Below, in pieces: positions 57,496-64,000 of a DNA stretch of 64,000 nt. The DNA is taken from assembly GCA_958413895.1 (NCBI GenBank), contig CATYVQ010000004.1:62001-126000 (forward strand). The letters are read 5' to 3'. A program made the position numbers and the translations under genes. Below the pieces are notes generated by a model. It was not told where the DNA came from. It made no database searches and saw only the letters and a list, made by a program, of their open reading frames with translations. This DNA comes from an uncultured Collinsella sp. GTDB taxonomy: Bacteria; Actinomycetota; Coriobacteriia; Coriobacteriales; Coriobacteriaceae. The stretch's first letter is position 1, and each line of letters starts with the position of its first letter.

Positions 57496-58641
57496 ATGGA
57501 CCTTGCCGATATTCGCCAAGCCATCGACGGCATCGATACCACGCTCCTCAATAGCTTTGTCGAGCGCATGGATATTGCCACCGAGGTCGCCAAGTCAAAA
57601 ATCGAGATGGGCAAGGCCGTCTTCGACCCCGCCCGCGAGCGCTCCAAGCTCAACAACCTTGCCGGCCGCGCGCCCGAGCGCTACGAGGCGCAGACCATCA
57701 CGCTGTTCCGTCTCCTCATGAGCATGAGCAAAGCCGAGCAGCAGCGCTACATCAACGAGCTCAAGGGCATCACGATCTCGCAAAAGGCACACGCCACGGC
57801 TGTAGCCTTCGATACGCCCTTCCCCCAGACGGCCAGCGTTGCCTGTCAGGGTGTGGAAGGCGCCTACAGCCAGATCGCCGCGTGCAAGCTCTTCGACGTA
57901 CCCGACATCGCGTTCTTCGACACCTTCGAGGGCGTCATGCGCGCCGTGCGCGACGGCTTCTGCGAGTTTGGCGTGCTGCCCATCGAAAACTCCACCGCCG
58001 GCTCGGTCAACGCCGTCTACGACCTGCTCGCCCAGTTCGACTTCCACATCGTGCGTTCGCTGCGCCTCAAGATCGATCACAACCTGCTCGTCAAACCCGG
58101 CACCAAGCTCGCAGACGTGCGTGAGGTCTACAGCCATGGCCAGGCCATCGCCCAGTGCGCCGGCTTTATCGAGGCCCACGGTCTGCACGCCACCAAGTAC
58201 CCCAACACCGCCATGTCGGCAGAGATGGTCGCCAACTCCGAACGTACCGACGTCGCCGCCATCGCCTCGCGCAGCTGTGCGGCGCTCTACAGCCTGGAGG
58301 TGCTGGAGCCCAACATCCAGGACTCGGACAACAACTACACGCGCTTTGTCGTCATCAGCCGCGAGCCGCGCGTCTACCCCGGCGCCAACCGCACCTCACT
58401 CATGATCACCACGGCCAACGAGCCGGGCGCGCTCTATCGTGTACTCGAGCGCTTCTACGCCCTCAACATCAACCTCATCAAGCTCGAGAGCCGCCCCATC
58501 CCCGGTCGCGACTTTGAGTTTATGTTCTACTTTGACCTGGACTGCCCCTTTGGCAGCAAGGCCCTCGACGACCTGCTCGATTCCATCGATGACGTGTGCG
58601 AGAGCTTCACCTACTTTGGCAGCTACACGGAGGTGCTCTAG
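57496..58641 (+). CDS. pheA: Bifunctional chorismate mutase / prephenate dehydratase
   Basis: Makes phenylpyruvate from chorismate. An AroQ-type chorismate mutase helix bundle occupies about residues 1-95 (LADIRQAIDGIDTTLLNSFV). The dehydratase domain (ACQGVEGAYSQIAACKLF; FGVLPIENSTAGSVNAVYDL) spans about 110-290. The C-terminal ACT domain has NEPGALYRVLERF and the Phe-binding ESRP. ATG 57496 with AAAGGGG five bases upstream gives 381 aa. Feedback inhibition by phenylalanine is expected from the ACT motifs. Confidence 0.95.
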   Translation: MDLADIRQAIDGIDTTLLNSFVERMDIATEVAKSKIEMGKAVFDPARERSKLNNLAGRAPERYEAQTITLFRLLMSMSKAEQQRYINELKGITISQKAHATAVAFDTPFPQTASVACQGVEGAYSQIAACKLFDVPDIAFFDTFEGVMRAVRDGFCEFGVLPIENSTAGSVNAVYDLLAQFDFHIVRSLRLKIDHNLLVKPGTKLADVREVYSHGQAIAQCAGFIEAHGLHATKYPNTAMSAEMVANSERTDVAAIASRSCAALYSLEVLEPNIQDSDNNYTRFVVISREPRVYPGANRTSLMITTANEPGALYRVLERFYALNINLIKLESRPIPGRDFEFMFYFDLDCPFGSKALDDLLDSIDDVCESFTYFGSYTEVL

Positions 58642-59892
58642 ATGACCGACACCGCCGCAACCCGTCCCTACGGCGTGCTGGGCCGCGTGCTGGGCCACAG
58701 CTACACCCCGACCATCTACAAGGAGCTCGCTGGGCTCGAGTACGTGCGCTTTGAGCGCGAGCCCGAGGATCTTGCGGCCTTTATGACCGGCAACGAGTGG
58801 GAAGGTACCAACGTGACCATCCCCTACAAGCGCGCCGTCATGGAATACCTGGATGAGCTGAGTCCCCTGGCCGAGCGCATGGGCAACGTCAACACCATCA
58901 CACGCCTGCCCGATGGCCGCCTGCGCGGCGAAAACACCGACTACTTTGGTTTTCGGTGCCTGGTCGAGGAGTTAGGCGTAGAGGTTGCCGGCAAGAAGGT
59001 CCTCGTGCTCGGTGCCACCGGTGGTGCCGGCACTACGGCCAGCATGGTACTCGACGACCTGGGCGCCATCGTCGTACCCGTGGGTCGCACAAGCGAGGTC
59101 AATTACGACAACATCGCGCAGCAATCCGATGCCGCGCTGCTCGTCAACTGCACGCCTGCCGGCATGTTCCCCCACTGCCCCGACGCCCCCTGCACGCTCG
59201 AAGGACTCGATGCGCTCGAAGGCGTCATCGACATTGTCTACAACCCCGCCCGCACGGGTCTGATGTTCGAGGCCGAGCGCCGCGGCATCCCCTACATCGG
59301 CGGACTGCTGATGCTCGTGGCACAGGCGGCACAGGCCGTCGAGCGCTATACCGGCCAGGTCACCCCGCGCGAGCGCATCCTGGACGTAACGGAGCGCCTG
59401 TCGCGCCATGAGCAGAACATCGCCCTGATTGGCATGCCGGGCTCGGGCAAGACCCGCGTGGGCGAGCAGATCGCTCAGCTCACGGGCCGCGAGCACATCG
59501 ACCTAGATCGCGCCCTCGAGGAGCGCCTGGGCATGCCCTGCGCCGATTTTATCGTCAAGTGCGGCGAGGCGGCCTTCCGCGAGCAGGAGACGGCAGCGCT
59601 GGCCGACATCTCCAAGCGCAGCGGCTTGGTGCTCTCCACCGGCGGCGGCGTGGTTACGCGCGACGAGAACTACCCTCTGCTGCACCAAAACAGCCAGATC
59701 GTGATGCTCAACCGCAAGCTCGACGAGCTCGCCCACAAGGGCCGCCCCATCACCGCGCGCGACGGCATCGACAAGCTGGCCGAGCAGCGTATGCCGCGCT
59801 ACCGCGCCTGGGCCGACTACATCATCGACTCACGCGACTGCGCCGCCAACACCGCCCGTGCCATCCTCGACACCCTCCCACCCGCTCTCTAA
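58642..59892 (+). CDS. aroE-aroK: Fused shikimate dehydrogenase - shikimate kinase
   Basis: One 416-residue chain carries two pathway enzymes. Residues 1-245 are AroE: RPYGVLGRVLGHSYTP, the catalytic Lys in GTNVTIPYKRAVMEYL, GENTDYFGF and the Rossmann loop LGATGGAGTT. Residues 250-416 are AroK: Walker A IGMPGSGKTRVGEQIA, the Asp site in HIDLDRALEERLG, the GGGVV shikimate loop and the LID region RPITARDG. A linker near TPRERILDVTERLSR joins them. The ATG follows the pheA stop directly, with GGAGG eight bases upstream. The fusion covers two consecutive steps, so substrate handover is plausible (inference). Confidence 0.95.
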   Translation: MTDTAATRPYGVLGRVLGHSYTPTIYKELAGLEYVRFEREPEDLAAFMTGNEWEGTNVTIPYKRAVMEYLDELSPLAERMGNVNTITRLPDGRLRGENTDYFGFRCLVEELGVEVAGKKVLVLGATGGAGTTASMVLDDLGAIVVPVGRTSEVNYDNIAQQSDAALLVNCTPAGMFPHCPDAPCTLEGLDALEGVIDIVYNPARTGLMFEAERRGIPYIGGLLMLVAQAAQAVERYTGQVTPRERILDVTERLSRHEQNIALIGMPGSGKTRVGEQIAQLTGREHIDLDRALEERLGMPCADFIVKCGEAAFREQETAALADISKRSGLVLSTGGGVVTRDENYPLLHQNSQIVMLNRKLDELAHKGRPITARDGIDKLAEQRMPRYRAWADYIIDSRDCAANTARAILDTLPPAL

Positions 59893-59894
59893 CC

Positions 59895-59935
59895 AAAACC
59901 ACTACAAAGGGGACAGGCACCTTTGTGGTGGTTTT
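59895..59935. repeat. Imperfect palindrome with a GGGGACAGGCAC loop
   Basis: AAAACCACTACAAAGG (59895-59910) and CCTTTGTGGTGGTTTT (59920-59935) pair over 16 positions with one G-U. The loop region contains GGGGACAGGCACC, resembling dispersed repeat motifs seen in many bacterial genomes. It lies between the aroE/K stop and aroQ. It may act as a weak terminator because the right arm ends in TTTT. Confidence 0.6.
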
Positions 59936-59956
59936 CCAATCACAAAGGAAGCAACC

Positions 59957-60394
59957 ATGAAAGCACTCGTCATCAACGGCCCCAACCTCAACATGCTCGG
60001 CATTCGCGAACCGGACATCTATGGCAGCGACAACTACGACCGCTTAGTGCAGATCTGCCAGGAAGCGGGCGCTGCACAGGGCTTCGACGAGGTCGAGGTC
60101 TTCCAGTCTAACCACGAGGGCAGCATCGTCAACAAGATCCAAGAGGCCTACGGCAAGGTCGACGGCATCGTCATCAACCCGGCGGCTTACACGCACACGA
60201 GCGTCGCGATCCTCGACGCCCTCAGGGCCGTCGCCATCCCTGCCGTCGAGGTCCACATCAGCGCCGTCGAAACACGCGAGGACTTCCGCCAGGTGAGCTA
60301 CGCCCGCCTAGCTTGCTTCGCCACCATCACCGGCGAAGGCCTGCAGGGGTATGCCCACGCGCTGGAGCTGCTGAAAGAGCATCTGCTACACTAA
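59957..60394 (+). CDS. aroQ: 3-dehydroquinate dehydratase, type II
   Basis: Dehydrates 3-dehydroquinate to 3-dehydroshikimate with a dodecameric flavodoxin-like fold. VINGPNLNMLGIREPDIYG carries the catalytic Tyr and Arg region, FQSNHEGSIVNKIQEA and VINPAAYTHTSVAILDAL (in part) follow, and EVHISAVETREDFR holds the catalytic His. ATG 59957 with AAAGGAAG upstream gives 145 aa; the longer frame through the palindrome is rejected. It completes the shikimate set, although it sits last and behind the hairpin. Confidence 0.96.
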   Translation: MKALVINGPNLNMLGIREPDIYGSDNYDRLVQICQEAGAAQGFDEVEVFQSNHEGSIVNKIQEAYGKVDGIVINPAAYTHTSVAILDALRAVAIPAVEVHISAVETREDFRQVSYARLACFATITGEGLQGYAHALELLKEHLLH

Positions 60395-60472
60395 TCTTTG
60401 GGGTAAATAAGCCAGTGGCGTTTATCCCGAATCATTTGTAACTGTCCAATTGACATACAAAGGAGTATATCC

Positions 60473-61597
60473 ATGTCCCAGTTCGATTACCTTGTCGTCG
60501 GTGCCGGCCTCTCTGGCGCCGTCTTCGCCAACGCCGCCAAGCGCGCCGGCAAGTCGGTCCTAGTCATCGACCGCCGCGATCACATCGCCGGCAACATCTA
60601 TACCGAGGACGTCGAGGGCATCCAGGTCCACCGCTACGGTGCGCATATCTTCCACACCTCCATGAAGGACGTCTGGGACTACGTAAACCGCTTCGCCGAG
60701 TTCAACAACTACGTCAACTCGCCGGTCGCCAACTTCCACGGCAACATGTACAACATGCCCTTCAACATGAACACCTTCGCTAAGATGTGGCCGGGCGTCG
60801 TCACGCCGGCCGACGCCAAGGCCAAGATCGCCGAGCAGGTGGCCGCCGAGAACATCGGAGAGCCGGCCAACCTCGAGGAGCAGGCGCTGTCGCTCGTCGG
60901 CCGCGACATCTTCGAGACGCTCGTGAAGGGCTACACCGAGAAGCAGTGGGGCCGCGACTGCAAGGACCTGCCCGCCAGCATCATCAAGCGCCTCCCCTGC
61001 CGTTTTACCTACGACAACAACTACTTCAACGACCGCTACCAGGGCATCCCCATGGGCGGCTACACCAAAATGGTCGCCAACATGCTCGAGGGCATCGAGG
61101 TGCGCTGCGGCGTGGAGTACAAGGAGCTGGTCGCCGCCGAGCCAGATATCGCCGCCAAGACGATCTACTGCGGCCCCATCGATGCGTTCTACGACTTCAA
61201 GCTGGGCACGCTGGAGTACCGCAGCCTGCGCTTCGAGACCGAGACGCTCGACGAGACCGACCATCAGGGCGTGGCCGTGGTCAACTACACCGAGCGCGAG
61301 GTCCCCTACACCCGCATCATCGAGCACAAGCACTTTGAGTTCGGCACGCAGGAGAAGACCGTCATCACGCGCGAGTACCCGGCGGATTGGAAGCCCGGCG
61401 ACGAGCCCTACTACCCCATCAACGACACCAAGAACGAGGCCCTCTACAAGCAGTACGAGGAGCTGGCGGCGCAGGAGGGCGACGTGGTCTTCGCCGGTCG
61501 CCTGGGCGGCTACAAGTACTACGACATGGACAAGGCCATCGCCGCCGCCTTCGAGCTCGTCCGCAACGAGCTGGGTGTGGAGCCCACGGAGTCGTAA
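60473..61597 (+). CDS. glf: UDP-galactopyranose mutase
   Basis: Flavoenzyme that converts UDP-galactopyranose to UDP-galactofuranose, the donor for galactofuranose in surface glycans. The FAD motif YLVVGAGLSGAVFANAAKRA is at the N-terminus. RRDHIAGNIYTED, RYGAHIFHTSMKDVWDYV and GYTEKQWGRDCKDLPASII are typical, and the C-terminal GRLGGYKYYDMDKAIAAAFE (in part) is diagnostic. The 374 aa are normal. ATG 60473 has AAAGGAG seven bases upstream. With the Wzm/Wzt exporter downstream it marks a glycan locus. Confidence 0.96.
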   Translation: MSQFDYLVVGAGLSGAVFANAAKRAGKSVLVIDRRDHIAGNIYTEDVEGIQVHRYGAHIFHTSMKDVWDYVNRFAEFNNYVNSPVANFHGNMYNMPFNMNTFAKMWPGVVTPADAKAKIAEQVAAENIGEPANLEEQALSLVGRDIFETLVKGYTEKQWGRDCKDLPASIIKRLPCRFTYDNNYFNDRYQGIPMGGYTKMVANMLEGIEVRCGVEYKELVAAEPDIAAKTIYCGPIDAFYDFKLGTLEYRSLRFETETLDETDHQGVAVVNYTEREVPYTRIIEHKHFEFGTQEKTVITREYPADWKPGDEPYYPINDTKNEALYKQYEELAAQEGDVVFAGRLGGYKYYDMDKAIAAAFELVRNELGVEPTES

Positions 61598-61639
61598 AAG
61601 CCCAACAGCCAAAGGCTGATAGCCATTCTGGGATGTAGA

Positions 61640-61675
61640 AAGTCCGGTGCAGCATCGCTGCATCGGACTTATTGT
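61640..61675 (+). terminator. Terminator after glf
   Basis: AAGTCCGGTGCAGC (61640-61653) pairs with GCTGCATCGGACTT (61657-61670) with one mismatch and a 3-base loop, followed by ATTGTTG. It lies 43 bases beyond the glf stop. Confidence 0.7.
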
Positions 61676-61701
61676 TGAGGGAGCACTGCACGCGCACGCG
61701 T

Positions 61702-61738
61702 CCCAAAAAGCAAAGACCCGGCACAATAACCGGGTCTT
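61702..61738 (-). terminator. Terminator of tRNA-Arg(UCU)
   Basis: AAGACCCGG (61738-61730) pairs with CCGGGTCTT (61721-61713), with TTTGCTTTTTG following on the minus strand. It ends the tRNA transcript. Confidence 0.85.
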
Positions 61739-61750
61739 CAAAAACTCTAT

Positions 61751-61827
61751 TGGTGCTCCATGGCGGATTCGAACCGTCGACCTTGGGATTAGAAGTCCCC
61801 TGCTCTATCCAACTGAGCTAATGGAGC
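61751..61827 (-). tRNA. tRNA-Arg (anticodon TCT/UCU)
   Basis: A 77-nt cloverleaf: acceptor GCTCCAT pairs with ATGGAGC, D arm GCTC/GAGC, anticodon loop CTTCTAA with stem GGGA/TCCC, T arm with GGTTCGAATCC, and an encoded CCA. It reads AGA (and AGG) codons, which are rare in a GC-rich genome. It sits between glf and the ABC exporter genes. Confidence 0.95.
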
Positions 61828-61872
61828 ATAAGGCCGCGCGTCCAAGCGGGTACAAGTTCACACGGCTAATAA

Positions 61873-61878
61873 ATTATA
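61873..61878 (-). promoter_or_regulatory. Possible -10 box for tRNA-Arg(UCU)
   Basis: A consensus TATAAT on the minus strand, 46 bases before the tRNA 5' end and directly after the wzt stop. The -35 region is poor, so the tRNA may also be read from the ABC operon. Confidence 0.35.
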
Positions 61879-61880
61879 AC

Positions 61881-62648
61881 CTACTTGAACTGGTCGTGGT
61901 ATGCCTTGCAGACCTCATCCACGGGGCCATCCATACGCAGGTCGCCCTTCTCGATCCAAACAGCACGCTGGCAAATACGCTCAACCTGCTCCATGGAGTG
62001 AGAAACGAACAAAACCGTGACGTCGCCACTCTCGATAAAGTGCTGAATGCGGCGCTCACATTTCTGCTGGAAAAAGACATCGCCAACAGAAAGCGTCTCA
62101 TCAACAATCAAAATATCGGGCTCGGTAATCGTGGCGATAGCAAAGGCGATACGCGCGACCATACCCGACGAGAAGTTCTTCAAGGGCATGTCAACGAAGT
62201 CTTTAAGCTCAGCGAACTCAATGATCTCGTCAAAGCTAGCGTCAATAAACTCCTTCGTGTATCCAAGCAGCGCACCGTTCAGATAGATATTCTCACGCGC
62301 GGTAAGCTCAGGATCGAAACCAGCGCCGAGCTCAATCAGAGGTGCAATATTGCCGTGGACCTTAACCTCGCCCTCACTGGGCTCCAAAACGCCAGCAATG
62401 ATCTTGAGCATCGTAGACTTACCGGAACCGTTAGTACCAACAAGGCCAACGACCTCGCCGCGATGCACATTAAACGAAATGTGCTTAAGCGCACGGAACT
62501 CCTCAAAGAACAGCTCGTGCTTGGCGAGCTTAATAAAGTACTCCTTGAGATTCGTAAGCGACTCGGACGCCATGTTAAAGATCATGGTGACGTCTTTGAC
62601 CTCAACAGCAAGGGGCTGCTTGCTGTAATCAATAGCAGATTCAGTCAT
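61881..62648 (-). CDS. wzt: Polysaccharide/teichoic acid ABC exporter, ATP-binding subunit (Wzt/TagH type)
   Basis: Energises export of a lipid-linked glycan with the membrane subunit encoded upstream. Walker A VGLVGTNGSGKSTMLKIIAG, the family-specific Q-loop region IAPLIELGAGFDPELTAREN (in part), signature NFSSGMVARIAFAIA and Walker B ILIVDETLSVGD are visible. ATG 62648 with AAGGAG eight bases upstream gives 255 aa. There is no C-terminal carbohydrate-binding domain, so it is the short form. Codon use is visibly more AT-rich than in the aro cluster. Confidence 0.92.
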   Translation of the reverse strand: MTESAIDYSKQPLAVEVKDVTMIFNMASESLTNLKEYFIKLAKHELFFEEFRALKHISFNVHRGEVVGLVGTNGSGKSTMLKIIAGVLEPSEGEVKVHGNIAPLIELGAGFDPELTARENIYLNGALLGYTKEFIDASFDEIIEFAELKDFVDMPLKNFSSGMVARIAFAIATITEPDILIVDETLSVGDVFFQQKCERRIQHFIESGDVTVLFVSHSMEQVERICQRAVWIEKGDLRMDGPVDEVCKAYHDQFK

Positions 62649-62660
62649 GAACAGCACTCC

Positions 62661-63506
62661 TTAGATGTAGAGAATAAACTTGTGCTCGGTCTTATGAAAC
62701 ACGGTGTAGCCAATAGCAAGAGCAAGAACAGCCCAAACAACACACAGCCCAAAGGTAAGCGCAGAGGGCATGGTATTAAACAGGAAAATATCGCGCATAA
62801 ACTGAAGGTAGTTGTACATGGGATTGACAACCACGAGCACCTGAATCCAATGTGCCATCTGGCTAATGAAGTCGGTCGTCCAGAAAATCGGCGTCAGATA
62901 CATCCAGGCCGTGATAACAACGGTCCACAGGTGCATAACATCGCGGAAAAAAACCGCCAACGCAGACAGCATCATGCCCAAGCCCATGCAGAAACACATA
63001 AGCAGGAGCAAGCAAACCGGCAGCAGAATTAAATGCCAGGTGGGAAGCACGTGGAACCAAAGCATAACCAAGGCGACAGCAACCAAAGAGAAGGCGAAGT
63101 TAACGAGCGAGAACAGCACCTTCTGCACCGGAAAGACCCAACGGTGCACCTTGACCTTCTTAAGCAGCGAGGAAGCCCAAATGATGGACATAAGCGCTTG
63201 GTTCGTCGACTCGGACATGACAGAGAAAGTCACGTTACCGACAATCAAGTAAAGCGGATACATTTCGGGCGTAATAGAACCATTGCGACCTTGCGCGAAG
63301 ATTGTCGAGAACACAATCGACATAACAACCATCATCAACAGCGGATTGAGGACGGACCATGCCACGCCCAAAACACTGCGACGATATTTGATTTTAAAAT
63401 CTTTGGTGACAAGCTGCTTAAGAATGAACTTGTCCTTTTCAAAATCATTTTTAGCGTGAGAGGCCGGTTTAGCCACCGCTTTCTGACTCTCTACGTTGTC
63501 AGCCAC
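62661..63506 (-). CDS. wzm: Polysaccharide ABC exporter, permease subunit (Wzm/TagG type)
   Basis: ABC-2 membrane protein that moves lipid-linked glycan across the membrane. About six hydrophobic segments follow the conserved N-terminal FKIKYRRSVLGVAWSVLNPL (in part) of this family; MYLTPIFWTTDFISQMAHWI lies between later helices. The start is GTG 63506, with AAGGAG seven bases upstream, giving 281 aa; the longer frame to 63575 runs into the promoter region. A 12-base gap to wzt shows co-transcription. Confidence 0.92.
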   Translation of the reverse strand: MADNVESQKAVAKPASHAKNDFEKDKFILKQLVTKDFKIKYRRSVLGVAWSVLNPLLMMVVMSIVFSTIFAQGRNGSITPEMYPLYLIVGNVTFSVMSESTNQALMSIIWASSLLKKVKVHRWVFPVQKVLFSLVNFAFSLVAVALVMLWFHVLPTWHLILLPVCLLLLMCFCMGLGMMLSALAVFFRDVMHLWTVVITAWMYLTPIFWTTDFISQMAHWIQVLVVVNPMYNYLQFMRDIFLFNTMPSALTFGLCVVWAVLALAIGYTVFHKTEHKFILYI

Positions 63507-63543
63507 GGACCATCTCCTTGTCTCGTAAAACATAACAGTGGAA

Positions 63544-63549
63544 AGTATA
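63544..63549 (-). promoter_or_regulatory. Possible -10 box of the wzm-wzt operon
   Basis: TATACT on the minus strand, 38 bases before the wzm GTG. The -35 region is not convincing. A second TATACT, on the plus strand at 63631-63636, could serve the divergent glycosyltransferase gene. Confidence 0.35.
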
Positions 63550-63667
63550 GCCCTACCACGTAGACGATAACTCACCGCAACAAATCTGGAGAACTAACCC
63601 ATATCTAATCAAAGGGGCAGGCGATAGGTATACTTTCGACCAGATGAGTCATTAAAGGAGGTCCTAC

Positions 63668-64000
63668 ATGGACTATTCGAGTACCGCCGTCATAATCCCC
63701 TGTTACAACGAAGCGTTGACGATTGGCAAAGTTGTCGACGATTTCCATCGAGAGCTGCCCGGCGCAACTGTCTATGTTTACGACAACAACTCGTCCGATG
63801 ACACTTCACAAGTCGCCAAGCAGCACGGGGCTACGGTGCGCCACGAGCCTAGGCAGGGCAAAGGCAACGTGTGCCGCCAAATGTTCCGTGATGTCGACGC
63901 CGAATGCTATCTAATGGTTGATGGAGACGACACTTACCCCGCCGAGGCGGCAAAGGCGCTTTGCGAGCCCATCCTTAACGGCGAAGCCGATATGACCGTT
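63668..64000 (+). CDS. Family 2 glycosyltransferase (3' end cut by window)
   Basis: The reading frame starts at ATG 63668, six bases after a full AAAGGAGG, and is open to the window edge (111 codons), so only the N-terminus is seen. VIIPCYNEALTIGKVVDDF, VYDNNSSDDT and the metal-binding YLMVDGDDTYP, with RQGKGNVCRQMFRDV between them, are those of a GT-A family 2 enzyme. It resembles polyprenyl-phosphate-sugar synthases and other lipid-linked sugar transferases. It is divergent from the wzm-wzt operon, in keeping with a surface-glycan locus continuing to the right. Confidence 0.88.
   Translation, partial: MDYSSTAVIIPCYNEALTIGKVVDDFHRELPGATVYVYDNNSSDDTSQVAKQHGATVRHEPRQGKGNVCRQMFRDVDAECYLMVDGDDTYPAEAAKALCEPILNGEADMTV

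Noticed and set aside
1..64000. CRISPR array, prophage, insertion sequence or defence system
   Set aside because: No regularly spaced direct repeats, cas, transposase, phage structural or known defence genes were recognised on either strand.

Overview
This 64 kb window is GC-rich, densely packed bacterial core genome with almost no accessory content. Gene content, gene order and protein sequences point to an anaerobic actinobacterium of the class Coriobacteriia, probably Collinsella or a close relative. The supporting signs are bifunctional AdhE, PPDK with its regulatory kinase/phosphorylase, alpha2beta2 GlyQS, MEP-pathway isoprenoid genes, high GC and frequent GTG/TTG starts. The genus is inferred from memory of the family; no search was run.

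Layout. (1) 1-3.5 kb, plus strand: 3' part of adhE, then a small APH/choline-kinase-type phosphotransferase. (2) 3.6-30.4 kb, minus strand, read from right to left: rpsP-khpA-rimM-trmD-lepB-glyQ-glyS-ppsR, ppdK, rplS-rnhB-yraN-comM-dprA-trmFO-xer, rpsB-tsf, pyrH-frr-uppS-cdsA-dxr-rseP-ispG-proS. This is a long conserved block for translation, tRNA/rRNA maturation, DNA uptake and recombination, isoprenoid and phospholipid synthesis and envelope proteolysis. It is interrupted by the glycyl-tRNA synthetase and PPDK genes. (3) 30.5-31.8 kb, plus: dinB. (4) 31.8-45.6 kb, minus: mreBCD-mrdA-rodA (cell elongation), a DUF697-like membrane protein, a radical-SAM pair, rplU-rpmA, obgE-nadD-yqeK-rsfS. 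(5) 45.6-51.6 kb, minus: a zinc-ribbon membrane protein, a cyclophilin, a TPR membrane protein and a P-type ATPase, with tRNA-Arg(CCG) upstream of the ATPase. (6) 51.9-60.4 kb, plus: a complete shikimate plus Phe/Tyr cluster, aroF-tyrA-aroB-aroA-aroC-pheA-aroE/K fusion-aroQ, preceded by a terminator-like leader hairpin. (7) 60.4-64 kb: glf, tRNA-Arg(UCU), a Wzm/Wzt-type polysaccharide ABC exporter and the start of a family 2 glycosyltransferase, the probable edge of a surface-glycan locus.

No CRISPR array, prophage, insertion sequence or toxin/defence island was found. The most unusual items are an apparent winged-helix insertion inside the RseP-type site-2 protease, a helically phased GGTAAA repeat array upstream of ppdK, the aroF leader hairpin with an overlapping tiny ORF, a Xer recombinase whose conserved N-terminus has no canonical start codon, and two uncharacterised membrane proteins flanking a cyclophilin. 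No gap longer than 300 bases lacks a gene or RNA.
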